A stretch of DNA of 55,597 nucleotides. Origin: Novosphingobium taihuense (GTDB lineage Bacteria > Pseudomonadota > Alphaproteobacteria > Sphingomonadales > Sphingomonadaceae). Below are positions 9,756 to 18,131 of the stretch, piece by piece; position 1 is the first letter of the stretch, and each line of letters begins with the position of its first letter. The DNA is taken from positions 1 to 55,597 of the forward strand of contig NZ_VLKJ01000016.1 of the NCBI RefSeq assembly GCF_007830315.1. The letters are read 5' to 3'. The translations under genes and the position numbers were made by a program. The notes under the pieces were generated by a model, which was given only the letters and a program-made list of their open reading frames with translations, did not search any database and was not told the DNA's origin.

Positions 9756-10733
9756 TCATGTCGAAGCCCACGCGAGCATCACGCGCTCGCGCATGACCTT
9801 GCGTAGTTCCTCGGGTGCCTCGATGCGGACGTCGCCGCCCCATGTGAACAGGTGCTCGGCAACCTCACGCAGGCCGCCGGCGCGGAAGCGGACGAGGAGT
9901 TCGTTGCCGTCGTCCTCGAAAGTCTGTGATGGATGGAAGCGCCACGCCTTGGCACGCAAAACGGCGCTGGGCAGCACGCGAAGGACGATCTCGTAATCGT
10001 CTTCCCGCCAGATTCCGAAGCTTTGCGCCAGCCAGGCATCGAGGTCCCAGTCATCAGGCACGGGATGTGGTTCGTTGCCCAACTTGAGGTTGCTCATACG
10101 ATCGAGGCGATAATGGACGGGATCGCGCTCGCGCGAAGGCATCTTGCCGATGAGGTAGGTCACCGGTCCATGGATCAGACCATAGGGGACCACTCGGCGC
10201 CACTTGGGTTCAGAAGCGCCTTCGGGGGTGTAGTCAAACTCGACAGCGACGCCGACCATGATCGCCTGCTGGATCAGCGACATTGCCGCATCGCACGAGC
10301 CTACCGCAGGGCCAGCGGTAACGCGGCTGCGCTGCAGCCTGGCAAGTGCATCAAGATCGGGTTCGAGGCGCGATTTCTCACGCTGGTCGAGCCAACCCTT
10401 GATCTTCGAGAGGAGGCTGGTGAGCAGAACCGCCTGAGAGCCCCCTTCCCTGCTCCGCGCCTCGCATTCCGCCTGTAGTGCTGCGATTTCCTCGGCAGTC
10501 GGGCGCGCATACACTCGGCGAAGACTATCCCGAATACGGAAGCGCTTGGACCGGCCATCGACCACGTCTTCGAGGTCGAAATGAAGCATGATCACGTTGC
10601 GCAATCGCTCGACCGTGCGGCGATTGACTTCGAGACGATCGGCCATTTCGTCCAGCGTGAGGCCTTCAGCAGACTCGCACAGCAAATGGACGAGCTTGAT
10701 CGCCCGGTCGAGCTTCGCCATCCGCGCAGTCAT
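9756..10733 (-). CDS. WYL-domain transcriptional regulator
   Basis: A 325-residue regulator with an N-terminal winged helix-turn-helix (TLDEMADRLEVNRRTVERL, about residues 24-43), a central WYL domain (about 155-235, including RRVVPYGLIHG and HYRLDRMSNL) and a C-terminal WCX-like extension. WYL proteins such as BrxR and CapW bind operators in defence loci and are thought to sense nucleic-acid or nucleotide ligands. The gene lies inside the cluster, 61 bases after mcrC. Three copies of CGAC-N7-GTCG lie at likely promoters of mcrB, ecsC and the DUF1998 helicase but none in the short gap before its own gene, so it is probably made from the mcrBC transcript. GGGGGT precedes the ATG at good spacing. 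Repressor or activator cannot be decided from sequence. Confidence 0.88.
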   Translation of the reverse strand: MTARMAKLDRAIKLVHLLCESAEGLTLDEMADRLEVNRRTVERLRNVIMLHFDLEDVVDGRSKRFRIRDSLRRVYARPTAEEIAALQAECEARSREGGSQAVLLTSLLSKIKGWLDQREKSRLEPDLDALARLQRSRVTAGPAVGSCDAAMSLIQQAIMVGVAVEFDYTPEGASEPKWRRVVPYGLIHGPVTYLIGKMPSRERDPVHYRLDRMSNLKLGNEPHPVPDDWDLDAWLAQSFGIWREDDYEIVLRVLPSAVLRAKAWRFHPSQTFEDDGNELLVRFRAGGLREVAEHLFTWGGDVRIEAPEELRKVMRERVMLAWAST

Positions 10734-10794
10734 CGATTACCCCCACTCATCGTCCCTGCTTATCGAACGAGAAGTTCTGAAAATCCAAAGATAA

Positions 10795-12123
10795 TCAGGA
10801 TCTTCCACCGAAATGGTGATTTTCTACTGCCCCGATGCCAAGTTCCGGCAGCACGATATCTCGAATACTGCTGGCTATTCCCTGAAGGTTGGCAACGTCG
10901 ATCTGGCCCAGGCTTAGACGCTCTCTGCCATTGGCCAAGCCGTATTGCCCACGGATGGAGCTGGGTTGGCCGGGGATGGAGGGATAGAGGAGCATCAGGC
11001 GATCGCAGCGATAGAGTCTCGCGTAGGCCATCATCTGGTAGACGTCCGACTGAGATACGCCCTGTTTACGGTCGAGTGGGTCTCCAAGGCGCTTCCACTT
11101 GGTGTCGATCACGGCAAGCACTTGTCCTTGCCGCCTGAGGAGGAGATCGGGCTTGGTCAGGAACAGGTTGCCCTGACAAATCTGCTCCTCGCTCCATTCG
11201 CCAAGGCAATGCCGCAGACCGCCTTGCGCAACGAGCTCGATATCGGAACCGGCCATGACCTGCTTGAGCTTGGCCGCGACGTATGCCTCGAACAGATCAT
11301 TCATGGGAAACAGTATGCCGACGCCTTCGCGCGCGGCCTGGCTGTGCTGCGTGCTTTGCCAATTCCTGCCGAGAAGCAGTTGCGCGAGGTCGAACAAGCT
11401 GCGCCAGCGCTGGTTGGTGCGGTCGATGCGGACCTCGGACCACGGCAGCCGGCGCTGCGGGACATCGGGAATGGCCGCGAGATAGTGGCGAAGTTCGCCC
11501 AGCATGCGCTTGGTTTCGAAGCCTTTGGCATACACGCCGAGCATGACCACGCAGGCCTTCATGATCCGCATGAGCGGCGTATCGCTCTCGAGGCTGTCAA
11601 AGCGGCAGGCAAGGCGATCCGGGCGCAGGGCGTGGACGGTGAACTGCCGCACGACGTCGAGACTGCCGCGCAGTGTTTGAAGATCGTCTTCCTGCGCACT
11701 GTAACGGCGGGGAAGGCCGCGGCGCAGTTCGGTGAGCAGCCGTTCCGCGAAATGGCGGATCAGGATGTCGAGGAGTGTCTCGTTCTGCAGGCTCAGATTG
11801 GCGGAGGGGCCGGCTGCAAGGTCGAGTCCCATTGCCACGTCGAGCATGTGAAGCAGTCGCCTGCGCACGGTAGGAGCCGCCTCATCGGGATCCGCCGGGT
11901 CCACCTTGGGCAGAATCTCGATGCTCGCCCCGCCAGCCGCCAGGACGCCTACGACCTGCCGTGCCGAGAGGTGGCGTCGGTTATCGACCAGGATGCCGCT
12001 ACCATCTCCGCCGCCGCACGGATGCGCTCTGGCCGCAGCGAGAAGGGCTTCGGACTGCGCGAGCGTGAAGCCCCCCTCCCCCACGGCCACGCGGCCCCAT
12101 TCATGGCAGGTCCGATGCGTCAT
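10795..12123 (-). CDS. mcrC: McrC-like nuclease subunit of an McrBC restriction system
   Basis: A 442-residue McrC-family protein. The N-terminal part (about 1-100) is the McrB-contacting region of the family; the C-terminal PD-(D/E)XK nuclease shows KPDLLL followed by VIDTKWK and then QSDVYQMMAYA, the expected D...D/E-x-K arrangement. It should be the cutting subunit driven by the McrB motor against modified DNA. Its ATG overlaps the mcrB stop as ATGA, so the two are coupled. It heads a tract continuing into the WYL regulator and EcsC, which is unusual for a stand-alone McrBC locus. Confidence 0.9.
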   Translation of the reverse strand: MTHRTCHEWGRVAVGEGGFTLAQSEALLAAARAHPCGGGDGSGILVDNRRHLSARQVVGVLAAGGASIEILPKVDPADPDEAAPTVRRRLLHMLDVAMGLDLAAGPSANLSLQNETLLDILIRHFAERLLTELRRGLPRRYSAQEDDLQTLRGSLDVVRQFTVHALRPDRLACRFDSLESDTPLMRIMKACVVMLGVYAKGFETKRMLGELRHYLAAIPDVPQRRLPWSEVRIDRTNQRWRSLFDLAQLLLGRNWQSTQHSQAAREGVGILFPMNDLFEAYVAAKLKQVMAGSDIELVAQGGLRHCLGEWSEEQICQGNLFLTKPDLLLRRQGQVLAVIDTKWKRLGDPLDRKQGVSQSDVYQMMAYARLYRCDRLMLLYPSIPGQPSSIRGQYGLANGRERLSLGQIDVANLQGIASSIRDIVLPELGIGAVENHHFGGRS

Positions 12124-15100
12124 TGCTCTTCTGCAGTTACCATGACCTCCAGCACCTCTGCCTCGGCTTGCTGCACTCTCACATTGCCCAGCAGAATGTC
12201 GTAGGCGTCAGGAAGGAATGCCTTGCGCACCTGCCAACTTCGTTTCGCTTCGGCAAAATCGAGCCCGGGCGGTGGAGCCAGTTTGCGCTCCTCGATGAAG
12301 CCCTTCCCCACGACTGCAGCAATCCGGCTCCAGTCCTCGAAGAAGTATTCCTGAAGCAGAGGGATGACCTTGTCGCGCATGGCAGCGTCGATAGCGGCGC
12401 GGGTCTTGCATCTGATGAAGAAGGCGTGACCGATGCGGTGATCACGGTCGATCAAGTACTCGATCCGGTCATTGATGGCGCGCAGGACCGCTGCCATGGG
12501 GACGCCATCGACGTTCTCGCCCAAAAGCTCGGGCTGTGGAGCGATTTCCTCGAACCGGAAGCGGCGGCGTAGGGCTGTGTCGAGCAAGGCGATCGAGCGA
12601 TCGGCCGTGTTCATCGTACCGATGATGTGCAGGTTCGGCGGCACCGAGAATGCCTCGCGGCTATAGGGCAAGGCCAACGTAAGTTGCTCGTCCATGCCTT
12701 GGCGTTTGTCGGGTTCGATGAGCGTGATGAGCTCGCCGAAGACCTTTGAGACGTTTGCCCGGTTGACCTCGTCGATTACCAGTACGTGCTCCTCGGCGCT
12801 CTTGCTGGCTGCCTCGGCCATGATGCGAAAGATGCCGGGCACAGCTTCCAGCGTGAATCCGCCGCCCGGCAGGGCCTTGGGGCGCATGCCCTCGACGAAG
12901 TCCTCGTACGAGAAGTTCTGGTGGAAAGTGACGAAGCCAATCTGGCCGCTTTCACGCAGTCCGGCATAGATCTCGCGCAGTTCCTCGCGTCGCGCAGGAT
13001 TGCAAATGAGCGGATCATTCTGCGTGAGCCCCAGGCAAAGGCGAACAGCTGCCCCCATGGTGGCGTAGGTCTTTCCAGTGCCGGGCGGACCATAGAGCAC
13101 AAGATTGACCGGGTCGTAGGAGACGGGATCGCGCACGACTTCAGGCGCGGCTACGGCCAGATCCTTCCAATTACTGATGTTGGCCATGAACCACGGGATG
13201 TCCTGTTCCCGTCCATGGAAGGCAAATTCGATCAGGCGCCTGCCCATTTCCTTGGAAGGGTACACCTCCCAGATTGTGGGCTGATATGTGTAGTGGTACC
13301 ATTCGCGCGGTTCCTGCGCCGGGTCCCACTTGACGGTAACTCGCTCGCCGTCGCCCGGGTTGCCGGTGATAGTGCCTGTGGCCTTGATCGACATGCATGA
13401 GACGATCCGCTCCTGGTTGTCGAACGGCAGGTCCTTCTTGCGGACGTAGGCCGCCTTGATGGCGATCCGTTCGCCCGGAGCCATCCGGAGCACCTGCTCC
13501 CGGTGCTTGTCCGAAGGCGTGTGGATCTCCCATACGCCTTGAGCCAGAAAGCGATCGAGCTGGTCCTCCTTGCCCCCAAACGCCGCCCCGACGAACCAGT
13601 AAGGTCCCTCGCCCAGCGGTTCCTGAACCTCGTCCCTATCCAGGCTCTTGGCCTCGATGCGCTTCTGGCAGGTCTCCCAGATGAAGCCTTGGACATCCCA
13701 GTAGTCGCGAGGCTCCCACCCCCATTCGCGCAGACGGTCCATCAGGGCATCGGCCAATCCCATGACCCCAGCCAGATCGTCCGTCGCGAGAGGTTGTGAT
13801 GGGAAAGCCCACTTACCAGTCAGCATCATGGAAGCATTGTCGGTCGGACGAGAACGAATAGGGAACATTCCAGCCGGATCGACCAGCGCACGAACGATGG
13901 TCGGCACATTGCGGCTTTCCGCGTACGGATTGCCTTCCAGTGCCGCTGACTGGAACGCTGGCCAAAGCAGGTCGACCCAGGCGATGACGGCAGCCATCGC
14001 GTCTTCGGAGCGTGCCAGTTCACCGGTTGCCCGTTCTATAAGTCCGGGCTCGGCTTCCCTCACAGTCTCGACAAGCTTGGCTGTTCGCCAGTCAATGAGA
14101 TTGCTGGGCAAGCCGCTTTTGCCGATGGCAAGGTCCAGGAGTGCAGCGCCAAGGCCTGCGTCGTCGCCCTCGGGGGACTCCGCTATGAGTATTGCGGCAC
14201 GCTCTATCAGCGCGTTCTTGTAACCGCCCTCCCCAGCCTGGAATGTCTTGGTTTCCGCAAAGGTCGAAAAGTCCGGATGCTTTTCGAGGAACAGCTTGCG
14301 CAGGTCAGCGAGCACGTTGTTCCTGATTCGAATTGCAGGTTTGGCCGGCCACCACCTTTCGATGAACCAGTCAAAGTCCTGCGGTACGTCCTCAAGGAGA
14401 AAGTCGCGCAGCTGGGCGGCCGAGGGGCTGGTCAGAGGCGGGCGCCAGACTGCTTTGCCATAAGTGTAGAAATACCAGGTCCTGGGGGTGGGCAGGACAT
14501 GCCAGTCGACATCCACGCCGATGCCGTCGTCACGCTGGCGCGTGACCGTACCGATGGCCCGGAAACGCATGGCAGATACGAGTTTGCCTTTCGAATCGAA
14601 AGGCACATCGCGACGGTTCGGAAGATAGTCGCGCATGGCGATGATATCGCCCGGCCGCATCTCGCGGACCAGTTGGTTCAGCGCAGTATCGCTGTCATAA
14701 AGAAGGGTCCATTCGCCCCGCTCGATAAACCCGTCGAAGCCGTCGGCCTGGCCGTAGAGATTGGTAACGACGTAAAGCGGGGTTTCCGACTCATCGTCAT
14801 CTGCTCCTTGCAGCTCAGCCAGAGCAGGCCCGTAATTTGGATCCCTGCCTTCGAGGAAATAACCATACTGCCGCAGTGCGGCGATCATCTGGCGGAGCTG
14901 ACCTGCTGGATCAACGGCCTGTGGCACGACTGATCTCACCACGTCCGGATCGGCGTCCGGACGCTTCAGCTCGGCCAACTTCTCCAGAAGCGCGTTCCAC
15001 TGGCCATCGGCATAGACTGCCTCAAGCGTATTTTGCGTGAAGCCCAGTCCAGCCAACCCTCTCTCCGCGCGCGTTGACCGGCGGTAGCGATTGTCCTTCG

Positions 15101-15170
15101 CCTTCTTCTCAAGGGGCTTGCCCTTCCACAAACGTTGGTCGAGCCAAGCCTTGAATTCTGCGTCTAACAT
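12120..15170 (-). CDS. mcrB: McrB-like AAA+ GTPase with two copies of a sensor-like domain
   Basis: A 1016-residue McrB-family motor. The C-terminal AAA+ domain has Walker A GPPGTGKT (about 693-700), FHQNFSYEDFVEG, Walker B VLVIDEVNRAN and the McrB signature MNTADRS. Ahead of it are two homologous segments of about 140 residues (about 131-270 and 523-660), sharing a hydrophobic start, MRPGD/MAPGE, DVPFDSKGKLVSAM against DLPFDNQERIVSCM, a glycine-threonine turn, and W-Y-YTY followed by W. They look like EVE/PUA-type or McrB N-terminal DNA-sensing modules. The usual McrB recognition region is single, so this protein may read two sites or two modified bases. I chose ATG 15170 with GGAG six bases upstream; GTG 15209 is possible but has no such site. 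Confidence 0.9.
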   Translation of the reverse strand: MLDAEFKAWLDQRLWKGKPLEKKAKDNRYRRSTRAERGLAGLGFTQNTLEAVYADGQWNALLEKLAELKRPDADPDVVRSVVPQAVDPAGQLRQMIAALRQYGYFLEGRDPNYGPALAELQGADDDESETPLYVVTNLYGQADGFDGFIERGEWTLLYDSDTALNQLVREMRPGDIIAMRDYLPNRRDVPFDSKGKLVSAMRFRAIGTVTRQRDDGIGVDVDWHVLPTPRTWYFYTYGKAVWRPPLTSPSAAQLRDFLLEDVPQDFDWFIERWWPAKPAIRIRNNVLADLRKLFLEKHPDFSTFAETKTFQAGEGGYKNALIERAAILIAESPEGDDAGLGAALLDLAIGKSGLPSNLIDWRTAKLVETVREAEPGLIERATGELARSEDAMAAVIAWVDLLWPAFQSAALEGNPYAESRNVPTIVRALVDPAGMFPIRSRPTDNASMMLTGKWAFPSQPLATDDLAGVMGLADALMDRLREWGWEPRDYWDVQGFIWETCQKRIEAKSLDRDEVQEPLGEGPYWFVGAAFGGKEDQLDRFLAQGVWEIHTPSDKHREQVLRMAPGERIAIKAAYVRKKDLPFDNQERIVSCMSIKATGTITGNPGDGERVTVKWDPAQEPREWYHYTYQPTIWEVYPSKEMGRRLIEFAFHGREQDIPWFMANISNWKDLAVAAPEVVRDPVSYDPVNLVLYGPPGTGKTYATMGAAVRLCLGLTQNDPLICNPARREELREIYAGLRESGQIGFVTFHQNFSYEDFVEGMRPKALPGGGFTLEAVPGIFRIMAEAASKSAEEHVLVIDEVNRANVSKVFGELITLIEPDKRQGMDEQLTLALPYSREAFSVPPNLHIIGTMNTADRSIALLDTALRRRFRFEEIAPQPELLGENVDGVPMAAVLRAINDRIEYLIDRDHRIGHAFFIRCKTRAAIDAAMRDKVIPLLQEYFFEDWSRIAAVVGKGFIEERKLAPPPGLDFAEAKRSWQVRKAFLPDAYDILLGNVRVQQAEAEVLEVMVTAEEQ

Positions 15171-15214
15171 TTCGTCTCCGCCATACGTGCTACCCGGCGG
15201 CTTACGCACAGCTG

Positions 15215-15229
15215 CGACAATTATGGTCG
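15215..15229. promoter_or_regulatory. Candidate WYL-regulator operator 1, upstream of mcrB
   Basis: CGAC-AATTATG-GTCG, extended by one base pair each way to TGCGAC/GTCGCA (15213-15231), 45-59 bases upstream of the mcrB ATG. Read on the minus strand it contains CATAAT, a plausible -10 element, so binding would block or remodel the promoter. Same half-sites and spacer length as the two sites downstream in the cluster. Confidence 0.6.
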
Positions 15230-15355
15230 CATGAGGATTGATACTGCAGCTCAGAGCAATTGAGCAGAGACCATCAAGTAAGCTTCAGGCGGGGAAATGA
15301 TCGCAGAGCGCTCTGGGTTGGACAATATTGTTGATCACACTTTTGCCCATATTGC

Positions 15356-15676
15356 TCAAAGGCTTTGCTTTGGACTTTTCGCCTCAAGCGCCGCCTTCCA
15401 ACCGTAACTGTCGATCACAGCGTACGCTGTACCAATACGTTTAGGTGCACCTTTGCGTCGATTGAGAAGCTTGTGCGCGAAGGTAGTAGCGTCCCCGGAT
15501 GATGAGAAGGACACTGCCCTTCCCTGCCCGCGACTACCGATGCGGCCCCATGAAACATCGACGATGGTCTCGCCGAAAAGATCTCTGGATATGCTGATCG
15601 AGTATCGTCGGGCGACATTGCGTTCCGGGCAGGTTGCCTCAAGGTAGATGAATGCTTCAGTGCTGCTCTGGACCAT
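15356..15676 (-). CDS. Small WGR-domain protein
   Basis: A 106-residue protein that is essentially one WGR domain: YLEATCPERNVARRY, VDVSWGRIGSRGQGR with the signature W-G-R at about residues 42-44, then an alanine/helix segment and YAVIDSYGW. WGR domains bind nucleic acid or nucleic-acid-associated proteins (the family includes a PARP1 domain and stand-alone bacterial proteins); the role of the stand-alone form is not established. It lies between parB and mcrB, on the same strand as both, with intergenic sequence on each side. It could be plasmid accessory or part of the defence region; the sequence does not decide. Confidence 0.8.
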   Translation of the reverse strand: MVQSSTEAFIYLEATCPERNVARRYSISISRDLFGETIVDVSWGRIGSRGQGRAVSFSSSGDATTFAHKLLNRRKGAPKRIGTAYAVIDSYGWKAALEAKSPKQSL

Positions 15677-15765
15677 GGTGGGAGATTGAGGTCATCCCGC
15701 TCGCCCCGTCCAACAAGTATTCCGAATCAGTTCTCTCAGACTGATTCAGCTATGCGATATCTCCG

Positions 15766-15784
15766 CCCCCAAGAGGTCAGGATT
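15766..15784 (+). repeat. Solitary iteron-like repeat downstream of parB
   Basis: CCCCC-AAGA-GGTCAGGAT matches the iteron consensus CCCCC-N4-GGTCAG of the array at 19.3-19.57 kb. Just before it is GAATCAG...CTGATTC (15724-15747), a motif also repeated near 19616-19632. It could bind RepA outside the origin, as a copy-control or handcuffing site, or mark a remnant of another origin. Confidence 0.6.
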
Positions 15785-15816
15785 GAGCTTTTGGCTGCCA
15801 AGGCTTGGCGCCCAAC

Positions 15817-16833
15817 CTACTCTGGCCAGTAAGCAGTAAGCACATCTTTGAAGGCGGCCAAAACCTCCGCACGATTGCCCTTCCCATCCGGAATGAGCGT
15901 TATACTGACGCCCTCGCCTCTCTTCGGCTTGTGAACCGTCATTATCGGCTTGCCTGCCTTGTCCATGATCGTCTCATGCTGTCCGCCTCCCCTTGCGCCT
16001 ATCCTGACCTTCTGGGGGCCCTTGTAGGCGATAGCGAGTTGCTTGATTACTTCGGCAGGTGACAGCGCTCCCCCTGCCTTCACATCTTTTGCGAGTTCGG
16101 CTGCTCGCCGCTCAACCTGCTCATACTTCACCGGTGGCTTCATCAGCGGCTTGAGCTGGGTCACATGCTTGATGCGGAGATCATGAGGACTCTGGAATGC
16201 CTGCACAAGTTCAAAGGGTAAGCGCGCAAGGTCAAGGTACCGGCTTAGCCAGCTTGGAGTGACATTGAGGCGCTCGGCCATGTCCTTCTGCTTGCCGCCG
16301 TAATATTGCTCGAGAGCGCGCAGATAATCCCGTGCCCGCTCGAAATCGGTAAGATCCTCCCGAGCACGGTTTTCGAGGTCGGAAATCCGGAACGCTTCTT
16401 CATCGGTGATTTCCCGTGCTTCGATGAAAAAACCAATTTCTGGATAGTTATGCTGTCGTAGCCACGATACTGACCAGTGCCGCCTTGCTCCGCAGATAAC
16501 CTCAAAGTCATAGTCTGGATCGCCCGTGAGTCGCCGCACGATCGCCGGGACCTCTTGTTTACCCTGTGCCTTGATGCTTTCGATCAGGTCTTGGCAGCGC
16601 GTATAATCAAGGGCTCCGTAATCGCGGTTATGGTGCACCCACATCTTGCACTTGGCAGGATCGACCCTTTGCTGGGTTTTCACCGACTTTACGCCGGTTG
16701 ACAGCTCAGCCAGAGTGTTCCCTCGCGAAACAAGTGTCTCAGTCGGCCGGTGAGAGGCAGGCGCCGCATCCTTCTGGAGTGCCGCGATATTAGCTGCCAA
16801 GCCCGCTGCAAAACCCTGATTTCTCTTTGCCAT
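15817..16833 (-). CDS. parB: ParB-type plasmid partition protein
   Basis: A 338-residue ParB/RepB-family DNA-binding protein that should load onto a centromere and be moved by ParA. Visible features are the ParB nuclease-like fold region (HHNRDYGALDYTRCQDLIESIKAQG spread, then VICGARRHWSV in the place of the GERR box) and a helix-turn-helix DMAERLNVTPSWLSRYLDLA (about residues 185-204). The ATG lies 36 bases after parA, and the gap contains a perfect palindrome that is the best candidate centromere. Confidence 0.9.
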   Translation of the reverse strand: MAKRNQGFAAGLAANIAALQKDAAPASHRPTETLVSRGNTLAELSTGVKSVKTQQRVDPAKCKMWVHHNRDYGALDYTRCQDLIESIKAQGKQEVPAIVRRLTGDPDYDFEVICGARRHWSVSWLRQHNYPEIGFFIEAREITDEEAFRISDLENRAREDLTDFERARDYLRALEQYYGGKQKDMAERLNVTPSWLSRYLDLARLPFELVQAFQSPHDLRIKHVTQLKPLMKPPVKYEQVERRAAELAKDVKAGGALSPAEVIKQLAIAYKGPQKVRIGARGGGQHETIMDKAGKPIMTVHKPKRGEGVSITLIPDGKGNRAEVLAAFKDVLTAYWPE

Positions 16834-16849
16834 TCAATCACATCCCAAC

Positions 16850-16871
16850 AAAATTGCACCGGTGCAATTTT
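16850..16871. promoter_or_regulatory. Perfect 22-bp palindrome, candidate parS centromere
   Basis: AAAATTGCACC is followed directly by its reverse complement. It lies in the 36-bp gap between parA and parB and overlaps the parA stop codon. A perfect palindrome of this length within the partition operon is typical of ParB binding sites; it could also regulate parB. Binding has not been shown. Confidence 0.65.
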
Positions 16872-18069
16872 ATGCCAAACCACTGCGCCGCAGCGCTTCA
16901 GCATGGCTAGGCCAAGTCTTCCGGATCTCGGTTTCGATTTCCGAATTCACTCCCTCCAGATAGGTGAGGCAGCGATCGCGAACACCTTTGCTGGTGATGG
17001 GTCCGCTCAACTCATAGACAGTCATGAGACGCGCCGTGGCGTTATCGATCTCCGCCGAATCCTTGAGCGGCGTGCGAATGAGATCATGACCATAGAGGCT
17101 GCGGAACAGGTCCATCATCTCGCGCTGCATTGACTTGTTGTCGTCAACCTTGGACGCCAGGAAACGCATGAATGCCAAGTCGGGGGCATACCCGTGCTCG
17201 GCAAGTGTAAGCATCGTTTCCTCAAGCATGACGAGGAAAGCAGTCGTCGATGCAAAGTCCATCACGGTCGGGGGCAGGGGGACCACCAAGGCATTTGCCG
17301 CGCGAAGAACCGATAGCGAAATCGCCCCGAGGGCAGGGGGCGGATCGATCACCACGACATCGTAGTTGTCGGCGATGGAAGCTATTCCGACGGCCAGTCG
17401 GTTTAACAAAGCGCCTTCGCCGGTGGCCATGCGCGCCGCCAGTTCGTACTCCGCGTTGAAGAGCCTCAGGTTCGCCGGCACCAAGTCCAGTCCGTCAAAA
17501 TGGGTCTTCTTAACCGCGTAGGAAAGGCTCGACATGTCGTCATAGCGGAGGAAAGGGTAAAGGGTCTCTTCCTCGGTCAGATCAAGGTCGGGCACATAGC
17601 CGAAAAGGGTGGTGGCAGATGCCTGGCTGTCGCAATCGATGAGGCAGACCCTGTAGCCCTTTATGGCAAGGTACTGGGCGAGATGGACGGACACGGTAGA
17701 CTTGCCGACACCGCCTTTGAAGTTCTGGACAGCAACGACGGAAATCGGGTCATCGGCCTTGCGACTGGGCCGCGTGCCGAAGACATCACGCATCTCATTC
17801 AATTGGCGCAGTGTGTAACCGACTCGGCGGTTGGTGGCAGTCCTGTCCGGTGCGGAGAGACGTCCATCCTTCTCGGCGTCTCGAATTGCCGCAGGCGTTC
17901 GACCGACCAATTCTGCAGCGCGGCCTATTGTGAAGATCGGTTCGCGCCGCTCATCGGCTCGCGAATTCCTGACTTCATTACGAAGTTGCTCGAGAACCGT
18001 CGCGGATTGCGCCGCAAGCCGGGAGATATTTGCCCGGCTGCCGCTGATATCCATGGTATTCGAAGCCAT
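16870..18069 (-). CDS. parA: ParA-type plasmid partition ATPase with N-terminal DNA-binding domain
   Basis: A 399-residue ParA. Residues about 45-100 form a MerR-like helix-turn-helix (FTIGRAAELVGRTPAAIRDA, then GRLSAPDRTATNRRVGYTL), the mark of type Ia ParA proteins that repress their own operon. The deviant Walker A KGGVGKST lies at about 118-125, Walker A' is CLIDCDSQAS, and Walker B is VVVIDPPPALG. It should bind nucleoid DNA with ATP and position ParB-bound plasmids. An imperfect inverted repeat directly upstream (18079-18119) is a candidate for autoregulation. Confidence 0.93.
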   Translation of the reverse strand: MASNTMDISGSRANISRLAAQSATVLEQLRNEVRNSRADERREPIFTIGRAAELVGRTPAAIRDAEKDGRLSAPDRTATNRRVGYTLRQLNEMRDVFGTRPSRKADDPISVVAVQNFKGGVGKSTVSVHLAQYLAIKGYRVCLIDCDSQASATTLFGYVPDLDLTEEETLYPFLRYDDMSSLSYAVKKTHFDGLDLVPANLRLFNAEYELAARMATGEGALLNRLAVGIASIADNYDVVVIDPPPALGAISLSVLRAANALVVPLPPTVMDFASTTAFLVMLEETMLTLAEHGYAPDLAFMRFLASKVDDNKSMQREMMDLFRSLYGHDLIRTPLKDSAEIDNATARLMTVYELSGPITSKGVRDRCLTYLEGVNSEIETEIRKTWPSHAEALRRSGLA

Positions 18070-18078
18070 ACACGCCTC

Positions 18079-18119
18079 ACTTTCGATTTTGGAGCGATAG
18101 GGCTCCTATTTTCGAAAGT
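18079..18119. promoter_or_regulatory. Imperfect inverted repeat upstream of parA, candidate operator
   Basis: Arms ACTTTCGA (18079-18086) and TCGAAAGT (18112-18119) flank a second pair GGAGC/GCTCC (18091-18095 and 18102-18106). It sits 10 bases upstream of the parA start, in the 62-bp gap between repA and parA. ParA or RepA binding is inferred. Confidence 0.5.
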
Positions 18120-18131
18120 CAAAGCGAAGCG

